IMG/VR virus record: IMGVR_UViG_3300044675_001825
Coordinates: 1-64,000 of that record
DNA: 64,000 nucleotides
Strand: one strand, 5' to 3'
Source of the DNA: a virus
Both the position numbers and the translations under genes were made by a program. Of the stretch, positions 59,631 through 64,000 are shown one piece after another. Below the pieces are notes generated by a model, which was not told the origin of the DNA, ran no database searches, and saw only the letters and a program-made list of their open reading frames with translations. Position 1 is the first letter of the stretch. Each line of letters opens with the position of its first letter.

Positions 59631-62360
59631 ATGGCTTCATATACAGATAAAATCCCAACCTTTAATCCTTACGTAGAGCAACAACCTGTTGATGCTATGC
59701 TTAAGGTTGGTATGTACAAACAACAAAAGTACGAAGAGGGGGTAAAGAAAATACAAACCAATATTGACAATATTGCAGGATTAGATATTGCTAATGAGGT
59801 TCAACAGAAATATCTACAGTCTAAACTCAATGCTCTTGGTAATAACTTGACATTCTTTGCTGCTAGTGATTTCTCAGACTTCTCTTTGGTAAATTCTGTT
59901 AATGGAATGACTAAGCAGATAACTAAAGATGAGGATATTATAAATTCTGTTAGTTCTACAGCTAAGCTTAGAGCAGGTTATAAGAAGAAAGCTGAGTTAG
60001 CAAAGAAAGGATTAACAGATAAAAACAATGATGACTACTATGATATGTTTGCTTCAGAGTATGTCGATAGTAAAGACTTGAAAGCTTCTTTCAACGCTGA
60101 TTATGTTCCTTATACAAACATTGTTAAAAAACTACAAGATGCTCTTAAGGATGCAGGTCAAAGTGAAACTATAGCAGAACAGATATTTGTTACTGGTCCT
60201 GATGGGAAACCACTTATTACTAATGGACAATTTACATATGCTGATTCAAAAGCTATTGATAAACTTGTTACAAACAAACCAGCAGTGATAGCTGCTATAG
60301 GTAATGTATTAAATGAAGGAAATGTTAAACGACAATTAGCAATTGATGGGTGGGCTACATATAGAAACACAGAAGCTACAGAGTTACTAGAGCCTTTAAA
60401 GAATCAATATGATGATGAGAGAGATAGACTAGAACAACAGTCAGTAGAAATTACTGCTATGTTGAATAGTACAAACATATCTCCTGAAGAAAAAGAATTA
60501 TATACTAAAGCTGCTGCTGAAATAGAAGCTTCTTTATTAAAGAATGATAATACATTTATGACACTTTCTAAAGAAGCTGAGGAAAATCCAGAATCATTTA
60601 AACAAAACTATTACACTCAAGAGTTCAAACAACGATTGATGAATCAGTTTGTTAAAGAAAATGTATCTAGAACATATGGAAAGAACGATGCTCTAGAAGT
60701 ACAAATGACAAGAGATAAAAATAGATTTGATCAGGCAATGAAGAGAAGAGAGCTATCTATTAGTGAATCTAAACTTAATCTGGACTACATGACATTTTAT
60801 AGAGATTCTGAACAAGATCCTGTTACAGGAAATTGGAATAAAAAACCTGATCCAGATAAAAAACCAACAACAACATTTGATGCAAACAAACCTTTATTTA
60901 CTGGATCCACTTCAGGAGATAAAGTGGATGCTGTATATCTAATGAAAGAAGATATAAATGTATTAAGCACAGATAAAAACAAAATGGCATTATCATTATA
61001 TGCTGATTTTATTAGAACAGCTAAAGATAATCCTTCACTTTCAGATCAAGCTATATTAGCACAAGCTGATAAATATGCGCAGAAGTTAGGAGTTACAACA
61101 GAAGCATTTTTAGATAGATGGGCAACTAACATCAAAAACAAATATGATGAGAATGGATTAATCCCTCCACCTAATTTAAATGAGAGCTTAATAGAGTATA
61201 ATAACACTGCATTTTCATTAAACAATAAAGTTAACTCAGATAGAACAGCTTATGAATCTGCCTCTAGAGAATCTGGATTAGCTGAATTAGAAAAGAAAGC
61301 ATTAAAAGGAGCAACAGGTCTTAAGTTTAAGTATAAAAATGAAACAGTTCAACTTTCTGCTAAAGAACTTATGGATGTTTCATTAGCATTAACTCCTACC
61401 AAAATTAAAGATAATGCAGGTCATGAAAAAACTGTAAACTTATTAGATATTGGTAAATTAAATGATAGACAATTAAAATATGCAGAAGGTACTTATGGAA
61501 GAGGATTATTTGGAAAAATGATAAATGGTAAAATGACATCACTTGGTTATAAAGGTTATCCAACTTTAGATGTGGGAGTAAGAATGGATATTGATAAAAT
61601 AGTAAGACCTACGTATATAGCTGCAAACCAAATACGTGAAGCTCGTAAAAAAACAGATGTAATATATAATCAAAAGCTAGCTAAGATAGTTGGTGTCTCA
61701 GATAATGTTACAGGAACTTTACCAACAACAGAAGCTTCTCAAAGAGAAGTGAGTGTAGCTAAAGTGGCTACATATATAACTGAAGGTGTAAGAAATTATG
61801 CAAAAGGGTCAGATAAAGAAAAAGTATCAAAAGCTTTAAAAGATCCAACTTCTATAACTTGGTCAGCTAAAAAACCTACTAACTCAAGAGAAAGCTGGAC
61901 AGCTACTATAACAGTTAAAGATAAAGATGGAAAAGATTACACCATAACTAATATAAATCAAACAGACTTAGCAACTTTTACAGATGCTAAGTTTACTCAA
62001 TATGAAGAGAAACCTATTCAGGATGCTTTAAATATAAACACTAATACAAAATCTACAAATGCTGTCTATATGCCTAACTCTCCTAACGCATGGCGTACAG
62101 CTTATTTTAAAGGAGGTCAAATAAATCCTGAAATTCAAAAACAAGGATGGTCATACAGAGCAGATGTTGTACAGACAGGTGTAGGATATAGACTTGTTCA
62201 CTATGTTAGAAAGCCAGGATCTAAAAAATTTACTACTATATATGGGGATGCAATAGCACTTGATGAACGTATTATAGATAATACAGTAAGAATGACTACT
62301 CCAGCACAATTAAATGCTATGTACTTAAATTATGAACATAGTACTAAATCTAAAAAATAA
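59631..62360 (+). CDS. Large virion protein (cargo), 909 aa
   Basis: The N-terminus (IPTFNPYVEQQPVDAMLKVG, then GMYKQQKYEEGVKKIQ) is characteristic of a conserved crAss-like virion protein encoded just before the giant RNA-polymerase-type genes. The rest is helical and charged, without membrane segments. It has its own promoter. Probably cargo inside the capsid/tail; no enzymatic motif seen. Confidence 0.7.
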   Translation: MASYTDKIPTFNPYVEQQPVDAMLKVGMYKQQKYEEGVKKIQTNIDNIAGLDIANEVQQKYLQSKLNALGNNLTFFAASDFSDFSLVNSVNGMTKQITKDEDIINSVSSTAKLRAGYKKKAELAKKGLTDKNNDDYYDMFASEYVDSKDLKASFNADYVPYTNIVKKLQDALKDAGQSETIAEQIFVTGPDGKPLITNGQFTYADSKAIDKLVTNKPAVIAAIGNVLNEGNVKRQLAIDGWATYRNTEATELLEPLKNQYDDERDRLEQQSVEITAMLNSTNISPEEKELYTKAAAEIEASLLKNDNTFMTLSKEAEENPESFKQNYYTQEFKQRLMNQFVKENVSRTYGKNDALEVQMTRDKNRFDQAMKRRELSISESKLNLDYMTFYRDSEQDPVTGNWNKKPDPDKKPTTTFDANKPLFTGSTSGDKVDAVYLMKEDINVLSTDKNKMALSLYADFIRTAKDNPSLSDQAILAQADKYAQKLGVTTEAFLDRWATNIKNKYDENGLIPPPNLNESLIEYNNTAFSLNNKVNSDRTAYESASRESGLAELEKKALKGATGLKFKYKNETVQLSAKELMDVSLALTPTKIKDNAGHEKTVNLLDIGKLNDRQLKYAEGTYGRGLFGKMINGKMTSLGYKGYPTLDVGVRMDIDKIVRPTYIAANQIREARKKTDVIYNQKLAKIVGVSDNVTGTLPTTEASQREVSVAKVATYITEGVRNYAKGSDKEKVSKALKDPTSITWSAKKPTNSRESWTATITVKDKDGKDYTITNINQTDLATFTDAKFTQYEEKPIQDALNINTNTKSTNAVYMPNSPNAWRTAYFKGGQINPEIQKQGWSYRADVVQTGVGYRLVHYVRKPGSKKFTTIYGDAIALDERIIDNTVRMTTPAQLNAMYLNYEHSTKSKK

Positions 62361-62375
62361 TAATAATAATATATT

Positions 62376-64000
62376 ATGCCAGATCCTACTAATGTTAATT
62401 TTGCAGGAAGACCTTACGTAAGAGGACCTCTTGATCCAAATCTTCCACCATCTCGTTTAAATACAGGATTCCCAGGACAAAGCTCAGGAAAAGCTTTGAC
62501 TCCAGATGATATGATTAATATGCAGAATCGTCAGCTAGATCCTAATGAGATTAGACCAGGTAAAACTTATTTAGCTGATGTTGCAGGAGACTTAACTGGA
62601 AGATACGATACAGTTGTATATGGAGCTAACAACGAAGATGCTTGGGGAGCACAACAATCTACAATATCAAAAGGTGTAAATGGTATATTAAAAGGTACTA
62701 GCCTTGCTGCTACAACTGTAGTTGGTGGGTTTGCTGCACTTGGTGGAGCTGTTGCATCTTTGTTTACAGGAAGAATGTCAGACATTTGGGATAATCCTGT
62801 AATGCAAAACATTGATAAATGGAACGAGAAGCTGGATCAAGAATACCTACCTAACTATTATACAGATCAAGAAAAGAATGCTGAATGGTATTCTAGTGAT
62901 AACTGGATGACAGCAAACTTCTTATTCGATAAAGTGATTAAGAACTCAGGATTTGCTGTTGGTGCTGTTATATCTGGTAACATGGCTTCTGGTTTTCTAG
63001 GTGCTGCAGGTACTGGTATTGGTAGAGGAGCAGCTGCATTAGAAGCTAACCAAGCATTTAAAGCATTCTCTCCATTATTAAAAGGTACAGCTAGAGCTTT
63101 CTCTGCAGGCAAGAATGCTGAGGCTGCTGCTATATTAGAATCACGAATCTCTTCTATTGCAGACATTACAGAAAGAACTTCTAAGCTAGCTCAAATTGCA
63201 CAACAAACAAATCAGTTTGGAAATATCAATAATATTGGTAGAAGAATTGGTATTGCTGTATACTCTCAAGGTGGTGAAGCTGCATTTGAAGGATTGCAAA
63301 CATCTAATGAGTTTAGAAGACAATTAATAGAAAAACAAACAAGAGAGAACTTTGGTGTAGCACCAAATGAAGAACAGTTAAGAAAAATTGATCAACAAGT
63401 AGAGAAGGTAGGGAAAGCATCCTTTCTTACTAACATGGCATTATTAGCTGCTACAGAATATGTACAGCTTCCTAAGTTATTAGGAAGTTCATATGCTGCT
63501 GAAAGACAAGCTGCAAATAGCTTAGCTGGAATGGCTGGTGATGTTGTATTGAAAGATGGTAAGTATGTTGCTAGAGAGGCTGCTAAAACTGGATTTGGTA
63601 AACTATACAATAGAGTTAAAGGTGTAGGTAAATTTGTATTTGATCCTAAAGAGATGGGTCAAGAGATTGGTCAGTATGCTTTACAAATAGGAGCACAAAA
63701 CTATTACAATAAAGCGTTTCAAGGAAAAGATGCTAATGTATTAGTTGATGGTGTACTATATGGTATGTTTGGTACAGATGAATCTGGTAAAGATGTTGGA
63801 GCATTAGTATCTAAAGAAGGTATTGAGGGTGGTATTATTGGAGGTCTTACTGGAGGAGTTATGCAAGCTAAGGCTAATTATAAAATGGATAAAGCCATTA
63901 AGACAAACACTGCAGCATTTTTAGAAGAACTTAACACTACACCTACATATAAAGAAGCAGTTCAATATAAAATGGATGCTGTAAATAGAGGTGTGGCACT
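62376..64000 (+). CDS. N-terminal part of a giant virion protein (cut by window edge)
   Basis: ATG at 62376, frame open to the window end (541 codons seen). Three hydrophobic, Gly/Ala-rich stretches (about 109-131, 191-216, 485-497) look like membrane-insertion segments, joined by charged helices. In crAss-like phages the gene at this place is very long and includes an ejected RNA polymerase; the visible part shows no polymerase motif (DxDxD), so that role is only inferred. Confidence 0.65.
   Translation, partial: MPDPTNVNFAGRPYVRGPLDPNLPPSRLNTGFPGQSSGKALTPDDMINMQNRQLDPNEIRPGKTYLADVAGDLTGRYDTVVYGANNEDAWGAQQSTISKGVNGILKGTSLAATTVVGGFAALGGAVASLFTGRMSDIWDNPVMQNIDKWNEKLDQEYLPNYYTDQEKNAEWYSSDNWMTANFLFDKVIKNSGFAVGAVISGNMASGFLGAAGTGIGRGAAALEANQAFKAFSPLLKGTARAFSAGKNAEAAAILESRISSIADITERTSKLAQIAQQTNQFGNINNIGRRIGIAVYSQGGEAAFEGLQTSNEFRRQLIEKQTRENFGVAPNEEQLRKIDQQVEKVGKASFLTNMALLAATEYVQLPKLLGSSYAAERQAANSLAGMAGDVVLKDGKYVAREAAKTGFGKLYNRVKGVGKFVFDPKEMGQEIGQYALQIGAQNYYNKAFQGKDANVLVDGVLYGMFGTDESGKDVGALVSKEGIEGGIIGGLTGGVMQAKANYKMDKAIKTNTAAFLEELNTTPTYKEAVQYKMDAVNRGVA

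Noticed and set aside
1-64000. Reassigned stop codon, as in some crAss-like phages
   Set aside because: TAA, TAG and TGA all end well-supported genes here and no gene is broken by an in-frame stop.

Overview
This window is a segment of a double-stranded DNA tailed phage of the crAss-like group (Crassvirales) that infects a Bacteroidota host. The virion genes carry the signature set and order of that group: terminase, portal, acidic scaffold-like protein, major capsid protein, metallophosphoesterase, IHF-like protein, P22 gp4-like ring protein, very large tail (muzzle) protein and giant ejected proteins. The DNA is AT-rich, and several promoters match the Bacteroidota form (TTTG, 19-21 bp, TAnnTTTG). 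All calls come from reading the sequence; no database search was run. TAA, TAG and TGA all end genes normally, so the standard bacterial code applies.

Layout. Positions 1-25.8 kb are read leftward. They hold a truncated zinc-binding HNH-like gene, an RIIA-like GHKL ATPase, a uracil-DNA glycosylase homologue with its catalytic Asp replaced, and a replication module: TOPRIM primase, single-strand binding protein, Sak4-like ATPase, SF2 helicase, DnaB-type helicase, a possible helicase loader and a family B DNA polymerase. About 20 small accessory genes follow, including a NUMOD4/HNH homing endonuclease, an exported protein, a lipoprotein and small membrane proteins. A tmRNA gene lies at 19876-20242, followed by a VWA/MoxR pair (20.4-23.1 kb). 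Many of these genes overlap by ATGA or TAATG, which indicates translational coupling.

Positions 25.1-26.15 kb form the divergence point: AT-rich palindromes, a G-rich tract and two good rightward promoters. From 26.15 kb to the right edge everything reads rightward: packaging and capsid genes (26-36 kb); a fibre/adhesin cluster joined by Thr/Ser-rich linkers (37.5-43.6 kb); metallophosphoesterase, IHF-like protein, ring and muzzle proteins (43.8-53.5 kb); and large, probably ejected, virion proteins (53.5 kb onward, the last cut by the window).

Most notable: (1) the phage-encoded tmRNA with acceptor stem, G3-U70 pair, T arm and helix 2 visible, and an unusually long predicted tag of 37 codons ending VVAA; (2) a structured, probably non-coding RNA right after the capsid gene; (3) two small domain families shuffled among fibre proteins and the muzzle protein through Thr/Ser linkers; (4) a repeated leader element in front of four genes of the tmRNA/MoxR region, one copy inside the MoxR gene; (5) the UDG homologue lacking its catalytic Asp.
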